The notes under the pieces are model-generated. The model saw only the letters and a list, made by a program, of their open reading frames with translations. It had not been told where the DNA came from and ran no database searches. Of a stretch of 17,118 nt of DNA, positions 1 to 7,335 are shown one piece after another. The DNA is taken from NCBI GenBank assembly GCA_945613045.1, contig CALZAG010000019.1, forward strand, positions 1-17,118. The letters are read 5' to 3'. The position numbers and the translations under genes are program-made. Every line of letters begins with the position of its first letter. Position 1 is the first letter of the stretch. The DNA comes from an uncultured Clostridia bacterium. Its GTDB lineage: Bacteria; Bacillota; Clostridia; Oscillospirales; Oscillospiraceae.

Positions 1-13
1 ATGGCGTTTTTGA

Positions 14-52
14 AGCGTGCAAAAAAGTCCGTGAGGACTTTTTTGACACGCT
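14..52. terminator. long hairpin with A-tract/T-tract arms, probable bidirectional terminator
   Basis: Bases 21-30 pair perfectly with 35-44 around a GTGA loop (31-34): a GTCC/GGAC core flanked by six A on the left and six T on the right. The stem continues outward, because AGCGTG at 14-19 is complementary to CACGCT at 47-52 with only a small bulge between. T7-T11 could further pair with A54-A58. The GC core followed by six T is what an intrinsic terminator needs, although the core is only four base pairs. The symmetric A and T tracts would let it work in both directions. Confidence 0.55.
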
Positions 53-53
53 G

Positions 54-86
54 AAAAATACAGCATCGGAAGATGCTGTATTTTTA
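54..86. terminator. intrinsic (Rho-independent) terminator
   Basis: Bases 54-67 and 72-85 form a perfect 14-base-pair stem closed by a GGAA tetraloop (68-71). The upper stem is ACAGCATC paired with GATGCTGT, and the right arm ends in a T-rich run. The left arm begins with five A, so the element is symmetric and could terminate transcription from either side. It separates whatever lies to the left from the transcription unit that begins at the promoter at 108-137. Confidence 0.8.
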
Positions 87-107
87 TGTATTTAATAAGG
101 TAGGAAT

Positions 108-137
108 TTGACAAATCGGGAAATTGTGATATATATT
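108..137 (+). promoter_or_regulatory. sigma-A-type promoter for the whole gene cluster
   Basis: A consensus -35 box TTGACA is at 108-113. Two overlapping -10 choices exist: TATATA at 130-135, with a 16-base spacer and a TGA extended -10 at 127-129, or TATATT at 132-137 with an 18-base spacer. It lies directly behind a terminator and ahead of the first gene. The expected start of transcription is about 141-145, at or within a few bases of the ATG at 145. Confidence 0.75.
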
Positions 138-144
138 ATCGTTT

Positions 145-894
145 ATGGAAAAGATAACGTCACGAAAAAACAGAATAATCACCCATTTTCGCTCCGTGGC
201 AAATGACAGGGCTTACAGAGCCGAGTGCGGAGAGTTTATATGCGACGGCGAAAAGACCTTGCGCGAGGCGCTTGAGTATGGAGCGGAGATAAGCTGTGTT
301 CTGTGGAAGGACGCCGCGGGAGCCATTGAGCTTCCGGAGAGCGTGCGGCAGTATACTGCACCGACTGAGCTTTTTGAGTACGCCTCTCCGCTGAAATCAA
401 GCCCGGGTCCCGCTTTCACGGTGAAAATGCCCGACAGGAGCGGCGACTGTAAGACAGAGCGGGCGATAGTGCTTGAAAACCTGCAGGATCCCGGCAATGT
501 TGGCACGGTCATAAGAACGGCCAACGCATTTAACATTGACGCCGTGATCCTTGTCGGGGCCTGTGCCGATCTGTATAATCCCAAGACAGTAAGAGCCAGC
601 ATGGGCGCGATCTTCCGTCAGAGAGTGCTGGAAATGGATATAGCGCAGCTCGACGAGTTTACGCAGCGTCAGAGCCTGCCGCTGTTCGGCGCGGCTCTGA
701 GTGAAAACGCCGCGGATCTGCGCATGGCAGAGCTGCACCGGGCCGCGGTCGCGATCGGCAGTGAGGGCAGGGGACTGTCAAAGGAGCTGCTGGATATATG
801 CGGCGGCGAGATCATCATTCCGATGAGCCCGGACTCGGAATCGCTCAACGCGGCGGTGGCGGCGTCGGTCATCATGTGGGAAATGTCGAGGTAG
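145..894 (+). CDS. TrmH/SpoU-family RNA 2'-O-methyltransferase
   Basis: The 249-residue protein belongs to the SPOUT class that methylates a ribose 2'-OH in rRNA or tRNA using S-adenosylmethionine through a trefoil-knot fold. The N-terminal part (about 1-95) resembles the substrate-binding domain of YsgA/RlmB-type enzymes. All three SpoU motifs are visible: LQDPGNVGTVIRTA at 113-126 with the catalytic-type Asn118 and Arg124, RASMGAIF at 150-157, and GSEGRGLS at 205-212 followed by the PMS...SLNAAVAAS knot segment at 226-241. The exact target nucleotide cannot be read from the sequence. The ATG at 145 is favoured because the residues after it match the usual family N-terminus, yet there is no Shine-Dalgarno sequence in front of it and the promoter sits almost on top of it, which suggests leaderless translation. 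The TAG stop is five bases before dprA. Confidence 0.9.
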   Translation: MEKITSRKNRIITHFRSVANDRAYRAECGEFICDGEKTLREALEYGAEISCVLWKDAAGAIELPESVRQYTAPTELFEYASPLKSSPGPAFTVKMPDRSGDCKTERAIVLENLQDPGNVGTVIRTANAFNIDAVILVGACADLYNPKTVRASMGAIFRQRVLEMDIAQLDEFTQRQSLPLFGAALSENAADLRMAELHRAAVAIGSEGRGLSKELLDICGGEIIIPMSPDSESLNAAVAASVIMWEMSR

Positions 895-899
895 GCCCT

Positions 900-2108
900 A
901 TGTCTGATGTGAAATACTGGCTGTGGCTTTCGACGGCGCCACGCATAGGCCCCAGAGCGGTCGATGCTCTGCTCAGGCACTATGGTAGTCCCGAGGAGAT
1001 GTACTTTGCGCCGAAGGGCGAGATAAGCCGGCTGCTCCCGAAAAGAATAGAGGGAACGGAGAAGCTCGAAAAGCGCGATCTTGACGCCGCGAACAGGATA
1101 ATGGAAAAGTGTGACAATCAGGGCATCAGAGTCATCACGCTTCAGGACGACGATTATCCCTCAAGGCTGAAGAATATATTTTCCCCACCCGCGGTGCTGT
1201 ATGTAAAGGGTACGCTTCCGGCCATCGACGAGGAGGCTGCAATTGCTGTTATCGGTACGCGCAACGCCTCGCCGTACGGCATCAAAATGGGTCGCAAAAT
1301 GGGGTATGAGATAGCAAAATGCGGCGGTCTTGTCATATCCGGACTCACGGTCGGTGTCGATTCCGCCGCCGCTGAGGGCGCGCTGCTTGCTGACGCAAAG
1401 TGCATAGGCGTGCTCGGCCTGCCGCATGAGCTGGATAAAAGCCGCTTTGCCGAGGATATCGTCGTCCGCGGCGCGCTTATCAGCGAGTATGCGCCCGGGA
1501 CAAAGCCATACAGCTCGTTTTTCAGGGCGCGAAACCGCATCAGCAGCGGCCTTTCCCTGGGCGTTGTTGTGGTGGAGGCTCCGCTGAAGAGCGGAACAAG
1601 ACTGTTTACCAATGAAGCGGCCGAGCAGGGCAAGGAGATATTCGTCGTCCCGGGAAATGCCGATTCAGAGAATTGCGAGGGCACGAATGCCATGCTCAAG
1701 GAGGGTGCAAAGCCTGTGACCGACGGCTGGGAGGTCGTAAGCGAGTTTGCGATGCTTTATCCGGACAAGGTAAAAAAGGCGTCTCTTGAGATGCCTTCTG
1801 TGTGGCCCAAAAGACCCGAAAATGAGCCCTCAAAAGGGACTTTTGCAGAAAAAAGAACAAAAAAAGTCATTGACAAGCCAGATGACACGGCTTATATTGA
1901 CTTGCAGAAACAGCTGGAAGGCCTGAGCCCGAGCCAGCTGAAGATAGTCAGCGTCATGGATAAGCCTTCCATGCACGTTGACGATATCATTAATTCAAGC
2001 GGCTTTTCGCCGGCAAAGGTTCTGGCCGACCTGACCCTGCTGCAGATAAAGGGATATGTCAGTCAGACGAGCGGCAAACGCTTTACATTAAATATCAAGA
2101 CGAAATGA
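900..2108 (+). CDS. dprA: DNA-processing protein DprA (divergent)
   Basis: DprA (Smf) binds incoming single-stranded DNA during transformation and loads RecA. Many species without known competence also keep it. The 402-residue reading starts at ATG 900, nine bases after GAGG at 888-891; an in-frame ATG at 798 lies deep inside the previous gene and is unlikely. Order of parts: an N-terminal helix-hairpin-helix/SAM-like region (1-110), the Rossmann core (about 110-290) with GTR at 119-121, RNRISSGLS at 211-219 and VPG at 250-252, a Lys/Glu-rich linker (about 295-345), and a C-terminal winged-helix domain (about 350-400). Two usual signature residues are changed: the SGLARGID..AAH motif reads SGLTVGVDSAAA (147-158), with Arg to Val and His to Ala, and the G-x-D-x-x-YP loop is replaced. 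The dprA-topA-trmFO order supports the name. DNA-binding activity is therefore uncertain although the fold seems complete. Confidence 0.88.
   Translation: MSDVKYWLWLSTAPRIGPRAVDALLRHYGSPEEMYFAPKGEISRLLPKRIEGTEKLEKRDLDAANRIMEKCDNQGIRVITLQDDDYPSRLKNIFSPPAVLYVKGTLPAIDEEAAIAVIGTRNASPYGIKMGRKMGYEIAKCGGLVISGLTVGVDSAAAEGALLADAKCIGVLGLPHELDKSRFAEDIVVRGALISEYAPGTKPYSSFFRARNRISSGLSLGVVVVEAPLKSGTRLFTNEAAEQGKEIFVVPGNADSENCEGTNAMLKEGAKPVTDGWEVVSEFAMLYPDKVKKASLEMPSVWPKRPENEPSKGTFAEKRTKKVIDKPDDTAYIDLQKQLEGLSPSQLKIVSVMDKPSMHVDDIINSSGFSPAKVLADLTLLQIKGYVSQTSGKRFTLNIKTK
1870..1898 (+). promoter_or_regulatory. candidate internal promoter inside dprA, upstream of topA
   Basis: TTGACA at 1870-1875 and TATATT at 1893-1898 are separated by exactly 17 bases. 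The -35 box is perfect and the -10 box has one mismatch. They lie in the low-complexity linker of DprA, where codon choice is least constrained, about 220 bases before topA. Transcription would begin near 1905. A separate promoter for topoisomerase I makes sense because topA is commonly supercoiling-regulated in bacteria; that last point is inference. Confidence 0.5.
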
Positions 2109-2117
2109 GGAAACCGA

Positions 2118-4328
2118 ATGGCCAGCGCTAAAAAGAACTTGGTAATTGTGGAATCTCCGGCAAAGGCTAAGACCATCGAGAAATATCTCGGCGGCGATTA
2201 CAAGGTCGTGGCCTCCATGGGGCATCTGCGAGATCTGCCCAAGAGTACGCTCGGTATAGATATAGAAAAAGATTTTGAGCCCAAATATATCCCCGTCAAG
2301 GACCACAAGGAGGTCATTGACAATCTCAAAAAGCTGAGCAAAAGCTCAGGAACCGTCTATCTTGCGACCGACCCTGACCGCGAGGGCGAGGCCATATCGT
2401 GGCATCTCAAGGAGCTGCTGGACCTGCCTGACGACAGAGCCAGACGCGTAACCTTCAACGAGATAACGAAAAAGGTCGTCACCGAGAGCATCAAAAACCC
2501 GAGGGATATCGACAGCGATCTTGTTGACGCTCAGCAGGCGCGAAGACTGCTCGACCGCCTTGTGGGCTATAAGCTGTCCCCGCTGCTCTGGAAAAAGATA
2601 AAGCGCGGCCTCTCAGCGGGACGCGTGCAGTCCGTTGCTACGAGAATGGTCGTCGACCGCGAAAAAGAGATACGAAGCTTCGTCAGCGAGGAATACTGGC
2701 TGCTTGACGCCATATTCGGCTGCGAAAGCGGCGACGCGAGCTTTACCGCCCGTTTTTACGGCAAGGGAGACAAAAAGCTTGAGCTGCGCTCCGAGGCCGA
2801 GGTAAACGAGGTCATAGCAGCAACCGAGGATAAGCCCTTCGCCGTTAAGAGCGTAAAGCGCGGCAAGAAGCACCGCAGCCCCTCGCCTCCGTTTATAACC
2901 TCCACGCTCCAGCAGGAGTCCTCCCGCAGGCTCGGCATGACGCCCCGCCGCACCATGTCCATCGCCCAGCAGCTTTATGAGGGCGTCGACATTGAGGGCC
3001 TCGGCACCGTCGGCCTTATAACCTATATGCGAACCGACTCGCTGCGCCTGTCCGACGAGGCGCTCATGGCCGCAAAAAATTACATTATCGAGCATTACGG
3101 CAAGGAGTATTATCACGGCTCCTTCCGTGTGTATAAGACAAAATCCGGCGCTCAGGACGCGCACGAAGCCATCCGCCCGACGAATATCGAACTCAGCCCC
3201 GAGCGCGTCCGCAAGGATCTTACGCCTGAGCAGTACAGGCTCTACCGTCTGATATGGGGACGCTTCACCGCCTGCCAGATGGCAAACTCAGTGTATGATA
3301 ACGTCGTCGTCGACGTGGAGTCAAACGATTATATCTTCCGCGCCAACTACTCCGAGATGAAATTCCCCGGCTATACCGCCGTTTATGAGGAGAGCAGGGA
3401 CGAGGAGACAGAGGAGCTCCGAAGCAAGCTGCCGAGCCTTGAGGAAGACGAGCGGGTGTATCTTGAGAAAATGCTGCCCGAGCAGCAGTTTACCCAGCCG
3501 CCCGCGCGCTATACGGAGGCCACTCTCATACGCGCGATGGAGGAAAAGGGCATAGGCCGCCCCTCCACCTATGCGCCCACGATATCGACAATAACCTCCC
3601 ATGAGTACGTCGTAAAGGACGGCAAATACCTCAAGCCGACAAATCTCGGCGAGGTCGTGACCGAGCTCATGATGGAACGTTTCCCCGATATCGTTGACCT
3701 CAAGTTCACCAACCACATGGAGGAGGAGCTTGACGACGTCGAGAGCGGAAAACGCTATTGGAAAGAGCTTATCAGGGAGTTCTACAAGGATTTCAGCACC
3801 GAGCTCGAGGAGGCCGAAAAGGCTCTCGACGGTGTGCGCATTAAAGTTCCTGACGAGCTGAGCGACGAATACTGCGACGTCTGCGGCAGGCAGATGGTCG
3901 TAAAATCCGGACGCTTCGGAAGATTTCTGGCTTGTCCGGCCTATCCCGAGTGCAGCTTCACAAAGCCACTGGTCATAGAGATGCCGGGCAGGTGCCCCGC
4001 CTGCGGCAGCAGGATACTCAAGCGCACCTCCAAAAAGGGCAATACCTATTACGCCTGTGAGCGCGGCCCGGAATGTCCGTGGCGCGGGACCGCTGCCGAC
4101 GGAAGCGAGATAAAAGGCTTTATGACGTGGTATGTCCCCACAAAGGACAATTGCCCGAGCTGCGGCAAAACGCTTTTCAAGCCCGGCGGTAAGGGAAGAA
4201 TGAAGGCCTTCTGCATAAACGAAAACTGCAAGGACTTCGTACCCGAGGATAAACGCGGCTATAAGAAGAAGCCGGCGGCAAAAAAGACCGCGGCAAAGAA
4301 CAAAACAACAAAAAGCAGCAAGGAATAA
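2118..4328 (+). CDS. topA: DNA topoisomerase I
   Basis: Type IA topoisomerase that relaxes negative supercoils by cutting one DNA strand through a 5'-phosphotyrosine. The 736-residue protein has the TOPRIM domain at the start (KNLVIVESPAKAKTIEKYLG near 6-25 with Glu12; metal-binding DPDREGE at 85-91). The catalytic Tyr303 lies in GLITYMRTDS. The C-terminus carries three four-cysteine zinc ribbons: Cys586/589/606/612, Cys626/629/647/653 and Cys679/682/699/704. It ends in a Lys/Ala/Thr-rich basic tail (about 712-736), a feature of many topoisomerases that helps non-specific DNA binding. The length is a little above the usual Firmicute size because of the tail. ATG 2118 is preceded by a TGAGGA Shine-Dalgarno that overlaps the dprA stop, so the two genes are tightly linked. 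The gene may also be served by the promoter inside dprA. Confidence 0.98.
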   Translation: MASAKKNLVIVESPAKAKTIEKYLGGDYKVVASMGHLRDLPKSTLGIDIEKDFEPKYIPVKDHKEVIDNLKKLSKSSGTVYLATDPDREGEAISWHLKELLDLPDDRARRVTFNEITKKVVTESIKNPRDIDSDLVDAQQARRLLDRLVGYKLSPLLWKKIKRGLSAGRVQSVATRMVVDREKEIRSFVSEEYWLLDAIFGCESGDASFTARFYGKGDKKLELRSEAEVNEVIAATEDKPFAVKSVKRGKKHRSPSPPFITSTLQQESSRRLGMTPRRTMSIAQQLYEGVDIEGLGTVGLITYMRTDSLRLSDEALMAAKNYIIEHYGKEYYHGSFRVYKTKSGAQDAHEAIRPTNIELSPERVRKDLTPEQYRLYRLIWGRFTACQMANSVYDNVVVDVESNDYIFRANYSEMKFPGYTAVYEESRDEETEELRSKLPSLEEDERVYLEKMLPEQQFTQPPARYTEATLIRAMEEKGIGRPSTYAPTISTITSHEYVVKDGKYLKPTNLGEVVTELMMERFPDIVDLKFTNHMEEELDDVESGKRYWKELIREFYKDFSTELEEAEKALDGVRIKVPDELSDEYCDVCGRQMVVKSGRFGRFLACPAYPECSFTKPLVIEMPGRCPACGSRILKRTSKKGNTYYACERGPECPWRGTAADGSEIKGFMTWYVPTKDNCPSCGKTLFKPGGKGRMKAFCINENCKDFVPEDKRGYKKKPAAKKTAAKNKTTKSSKE

Positions 4329-4332
4329 ATAC

Positions 4333-5658
4333 ATGAAAGAAGTCACTGTCCTCGGCGCGGGTCTTGCCGGAAGCGAATGTGCGTGGCAGCTTGCAAAACG
4401 GGGGATAATGGTCCGGCTTTTCGAAATGAAGCCGGAAAAGATGACCCCTGCGCACAAGTCGCCGTACTTCGCGGAGCTTGTCTGTTCAAACTCCCTGCGC
4501 AGCGACGAGCTTTCAAACGCCGTCGGCCTGCTCAAGGCGGAAATGCGCAAAATGGGCTCTATAATAATGGAAAGCGCCGATGCAAACCGCGTACCGGCCG
4601 GCGGAGCTCTCGCGGTGGACAGGGAAGGCTTTGCGCGGTATGTTACCGAAAAGCTCACCGCCTGCGATAATATTGAGCTGATATCAAAGGAGGCGACCGA
4701 CTTCCCCGATGGCGAACTTGTAGTTGCGACAGGCCCTCTGACAAGCGACGCTCTGGCGGAAAAGCTGACGGAGCTGTGCAACGATACCGGCCTGCACTTT
4801 TACGATGCGGTCGCGCCCATCGTCACGCTCGAGAGCGTGGATATGGACAATGCCTTTTTTGCTTCGCGCTATGACAAGGGCACACCGGATTATGTAAACT
4901 GCCCGATGGATGAGACGGAGTACAAAGCCTTCTGGAAGGAGCTTTGCGGCGCCAAGGAGGCCGCCGTCCACGGCTTTGACGACGGCGGTGTGTTCGAGGG
5001 CTGCATGCCGGTCGAGGTCATGGCCCGCCGCGGCGAGGATACACTGCGATACGGCCCCTTAAAGCCCGTGGGTCTGCGTGACCCGAGAACGGGGAAGGAT
5101 AACTACGCCGTGGTGCAGCTCCGGCGCGACAACTCGGACGGCACGATATATAACATGGTCGGCTTCCAGACACATCTCACATGGGGTGAGCAGAAGCGCG
5201 TCTTTTCCATGATACCCGCCCTGAAAAACGCCGAATTCGTGCGCTACGGGGTTATGCACCGCAATACCTATCTCAACAGCCCGAAGCTGCTGGACAGGTA
5301 CTATCGTCTCAAATCCGAGCCGCGCATCAGCTTTGCCGGTCAGATGACCGGAGTCGAGGGATATGTTGAGTCCGCGGCCTCGGGTATGCTGGTCGGTATT
5401 GAGACCGCCGCGCGGCTTTTGGAGCTCCCGCCGGTTGATTTCCCGCAGGAGACGGCCATCGGCGCGCTCGGTCTGTACATTTCCGGCGGCAGTGTCGGGG
5501 ATTTCCAGCCGATGAACATTAACTTCGGCATCATCACGCCGCTTGGCTATCGCGTCAGGGGCAAACGTAATAAAAACGCCGAGATTTCCGCAAGAAGTCT
5601 CGCTGTCATAGACGAACTTATGAAAAAGGAGGTCTTCGGCTGTGAAAATAATAGTTGA
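4333..5658 (+). CDS. trmFO: TrmFO, folate/FAD-dependent tRNA uracil-54 C5-methyltransferase
   Basis: TrmFO makes m5U54 (ribothymidine) in the T-loop of tRNA, taking the methylene carbon from 5,10-methylenetetrahydrofolate and reducing it with FAD and NAD(P)H; it replaces the SAM-dependent TrmA in many Firmicutes. The 441-residue protein opens with the dinucleotide-binding motif VLGAGLAGSE (about 5-14). The two reactive cysteines of the family are present: Cys51 in ELVCSNSLRS and Cys224 in EGCMPVEVMA. The glycine-rich FAD segment near 335-355 includes AGQMTGVEGYVESAASG. ATG 4333 is preceded at a good distance by AAGGA (4320-4324), only four bases after the topA stop. Its 3' end overlaps plsX by 17 bases. 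It follows topA as in Bacillus subtilis, but xerC, clpQ/clpY and codY do not follow here. Confidence 0.97.
   Translation: MKEVTVLGAGLAGSECAWQLAKRGIMVRLFEMKPEKMTPAHKSPYFAELVCSNSLRSDELSNAVGLLKAEMRKMGSIIMESADANRVPAGGALAVDREGFARYVTEKLTACDNIELISKEATDFPDGELVVATGPLTSDALAEKLTELCNDTGLHFYDAVAPIVTLESVDMDNAFFASRYDKGTPDYVNCPMDETEYKAFWKELCGAKEAAVHGFDDGGVFEGCMPVEVMARRGEDTLRYGPLKPVGLRDPRTGKDNYAVVQLRRDNSDGTIYNMVGFQTHLTWGEQKRVFSMIPALKNAEFVRYGVMHRNTYLNSPKLLDRYYRLKSEPRISFAGQMTGVEGYVESAASGMLVGIETAARLLELPPVDFPQETAIGALGLYISGGSVGDFQPMNINFGIITPLGYRVRGKRNKNAEISARSLAVIDELMKKEVFGCENNS
5626..5632 (+). promoter_or_regulatory. strong ribosome binding site for plsX, inside trmFO
   Basis: AAGGAGG is a full-length match to the anti-Shine-Dalgarno sequence. 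It sits nine bases before GTG 5642, which fixes that GTG as the plsX start even though it lies within the last codons of trmFO. Confidence 0.85.
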
Positions 5659-6655
5659 CGCGATGGGCGGCGATAACGCACCCGAAGCCATTGTAAAGGG
5701 CTCTGTTTACGCAAGGGACAAGCTCGGGGTGGATATAACCTTTGTCGGCCGCAGTGAGGATATCGAACGCTGCCTCGGCGATACCGACAGAAGGGGCATT
5801 GATATAGTTGACGCCCGCGAGGTCGTCACCATGGACGACGACCCCAGCACCGCGACCCGCCGCAAGAAGGATTCCTCCATGACGGTCGCTCTGAACATGG
5901 TTAAAAACGGCGAGGGGGATGCGATGGTGTCCGCAGGCTCGACCGGTGCGCTGCTTACGGGCGCGACGCTTATCGTCAAGCGCGTCCGCGGCGTCCGCCG
6001 CGCAGCCATGGCGCCGGTGCTGCCCAGCCGTGAAAACGGGCTCATGCTCATTGACTGCGGCGCCAACGCCGAGTGTACGCCGGAGTATCTGCTCCAGTTT
6101 GCCTATATGGGCAGCTTTTACGCAAAGCGCGTGATGCACATTGAAAACCCGAGAGTGGGACTTTTGAACATCGGCGTTGAGGAGACCAAGGGCGGTTCGC
6201 TGCAGCACGATACATATAAGCTTTTGACTGAGGCCGCCGCGCAGGGCAGACTGAACTTTGTCGGCAATGTCGAAGCGAGCACCATGCTTTTCGGCGGCGT
6301 TGACGTTCTTGTTGCCGACGGCTTTTCGGGCAATATCGTGCTTAAAACTGCCGAAGGCGTTGCAAAATGGCTGTTTACCGAGCTCAAGGATGTGTTCAAA
6401 AGCAACGCTAAGAATATGCTTGCCGCCGCGCTCGTCAAAAAGGACGTCAAGGGTATAAGCAATAAGATCGACCCCAACCTCGTGGGCGGTACCGCGCTCC
6501 TCGGCATCTCAAAGCCTGTGATCAAGGCGCACGGCTCGTCCGGAGACGAGGCATTCTTCGCGGCCATCCGTCAAGCTAAGGCCTTTGCGGAGGCGGACAT
6601 AGTGGGCGATATCGTCAGGAATATTGATTACATGAAAATTTCGGAAGAAGCGTAA
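5642..6655 (+). CDS. plsX: phosphate acyltransferase PlsX
   Basis: PlsX converts acyl-ACP and phosphate to acyl-phosphate, the donor used by PlsY for the first acylation of glycerol-3-phosphate; it is a soluble enzyme that associates with the membrane surface. The 337-residue protein begins with the family hallmark IIVDAMGGDNAPEAIVKG (residues 3-20). Other conserved blocks are SAGSTGALLTGA, IDCGANAECTPEYL and the ADGFSGNIVLKTAEG segment. The start is GTG 5642 with a very strong ribosome binding site; the first 17 bases overlap trmFO. In many bacteria plsX is followed by fabD, fabG and acpP before rnc. Here rnc begins five bases after the plsX stop, so the fatty-acid synthesis genes and ACP must be encoded elsewhere. 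Confidence 0.97.
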   Translation: MKIIVDAMGGDNAPEAIVKGSVYARDKLGVDITFVGRSEDIERCLGDTDRRGIDIVDAREVVTMDDDPSTATRRKKDSSMTVALNMVKNGEGDAMVSAGSTGALLTGATLIVKRVRGVRRAAMAPVLPSRENGLMLIDCGANAECTPEYLLQFAYMGSFYAKRVMHIENPRVGLLNIGVEETKGGSLQHDTYKLLTEAAAQGRLNFVGNVEASTMLFGGVDVLVADGFSGNIVLKTAEGVAKWLFTELKDVFKSNAKNMLAAALVKKDVKGISNKIDPNLVGGTALLGISKPVIKAHGSSGDEAFFAAIRQAKAFAEADIVGDIVRNIDYMKISEEA

Positions 6656-6660
6656 TTCAA

Positions 6661-7335
6661 GTGAAGGAACTGGAAAGAAAATTAGGCTATCGATTCAACA
6701 ATAAGCAGCTGCTGAAAAACGCGCTGACCCATAGCTCCTATGCTAACGAGAACAGGGGCGAGGGTATGCCGAGCAATGAGCGGCTCGAGTTTTTGGGCGA
6801 CTCCGTTCTGGGCTTCGTTACGGCAAAATACCTGTACGCCGCGGAACCGGCTCTGCCGGAGGGCAGAATGACCAGGCTGCGCGCCGAGCTCGTGTGCGAG
6901 CAGAGCCTATACGGCGTCGCGCAGGATCTGGAGCTCGGCCAATACCTCCGTATGGGTCACGGCGAGGAAAAAAACGGCGGCAGGAAAAGAGCATCAATCC
7001 TTGCCGATGCGGTTGAAGCGGTCATAGCCGCCATCTTCCTTGACGGAGGGATCGAGCCTGCCGGGAGCTTTATTGAGCGTATGGTGCTCAGCCCCGAGAG
7101 CGTCGAGGCTCACCATGCCTCGGACTATAAGACCGAGCTTCAGGAGCTTGTGCAGCAGAAGCCGGATCAGCTTCTGCGGTATATAGCGGCGGGCGAGTCC
7201 GGACCTGACCACAACAAGCTGTTTCTGGCCGACGTCAGCTTAAACGGACGGATCATCGGCAGCGGCAGCGGGAAAACAAAGAAGGAAGCGGAGCAGGCAG
7301 CCGCCCGCGAGGCTTTGAAAAAACTCACAGAATGA
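6661..7335 (+). CDS. rnc: ribonuclease III
   Basis: RNase III cuts double-stranded RNA and processes pre-rRNA and mRNA as a homodimer. The 224-residue protein has the catalytic domain with the signature NERLEFLGDSVLGF (39-52). The metal ligands appear as Glu40, Glu43, Asp47, Asp116 and Glu119, matching the E. coli set Glu38, Glu41, Asp45, Asp114 and Glu117 with an offset of two. The double-stranded RNA-binding domain covers about 152-222 and includes the KTKKEAEQAAAREAL helix. The start is GTG 6661, supported by family alignment; the upstream GGAAGAA is only a weak ribosome site and lies rather far away, so translation may depend on coupling to plsX, whose stop is five bases earlier. The stop codon overlaps the next gene by four bases (ATGA). 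Confidence 0.97.
   Translation: MKELERKLGYRFNNKQLLKNALTHSSYANENRGEGMPSNERLEFLGDSVLGFVTAKYLYAAEPALPEGRMTRLRAELVCEQSLYGVAQDLELGQYLRMGHGEEKNGGRKRASILADAVEAVIAAIFLDGGIEPAGSFIERMVLSPESVEAHHASDYKTELQELVQQKPDQLLRYIAAGESGPDHNKLFLADVSLNGRIIGSGSGKTKKEAEQAAAREALKKLTE

Larger units (their letters stand above)
3..95 (+). other. possible C-terminal end of an upstream gene
   Basis: Reading frame 3 is open from the left edge to a TAA at 93-95 and would encode about 30 residues ending in DAVFLCI. It contains charged and hydrophobic residues in a plausible mix. However, it runs straight through two strong hairpins, one of which is a textbook terminator, and coding through both would be unusual. Frame 1 offers an alternative 17-residue reading that starts at base 1 and stops at 52-54. 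I do not recognise either peptide. The stretch may simply be intergenic. Confidence 0.2.

Noticed and set aside
43..48. TTGACA within the first hairpin
   Set aside because: There is no -10-like sequence 16-18 bases downstream; that place is occupied by the GC-containing terminator stem.
551..579. TTGTCG-17-TATAAT promoter-like sequence inside the methyltransferase gene
   Set aside because: The -10 is perfect, but the TAT AAT codons encode the conserved Tyr-Asn of the DLYNPKTVRAS motif, and the -35 has two mismatches, so protein constraint is a sufficient explanation.
798..899. Earlier in-frame ATG that would extend DprA by 34 residues
   Set aside because: It lies within the methyltransferase gene, gives a Gly/Arg/His-rich stretch unlike DprA, and ATG 900 has a good ribosome site and a typical N-terminus.
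2317..2345. TTGACA inside topA as a promoter
   Set aside because: No -10-like hexamer is present 16-18 bases downstream.
3321..4781. 486-codon open frame on the minus strand opposite topA and trmFO
   Set aside because: It runs antisense to two confidently identified genes, has no ribosome site or recognisable motif, and is explained by the GC-biased third codon positions of the sense genes.
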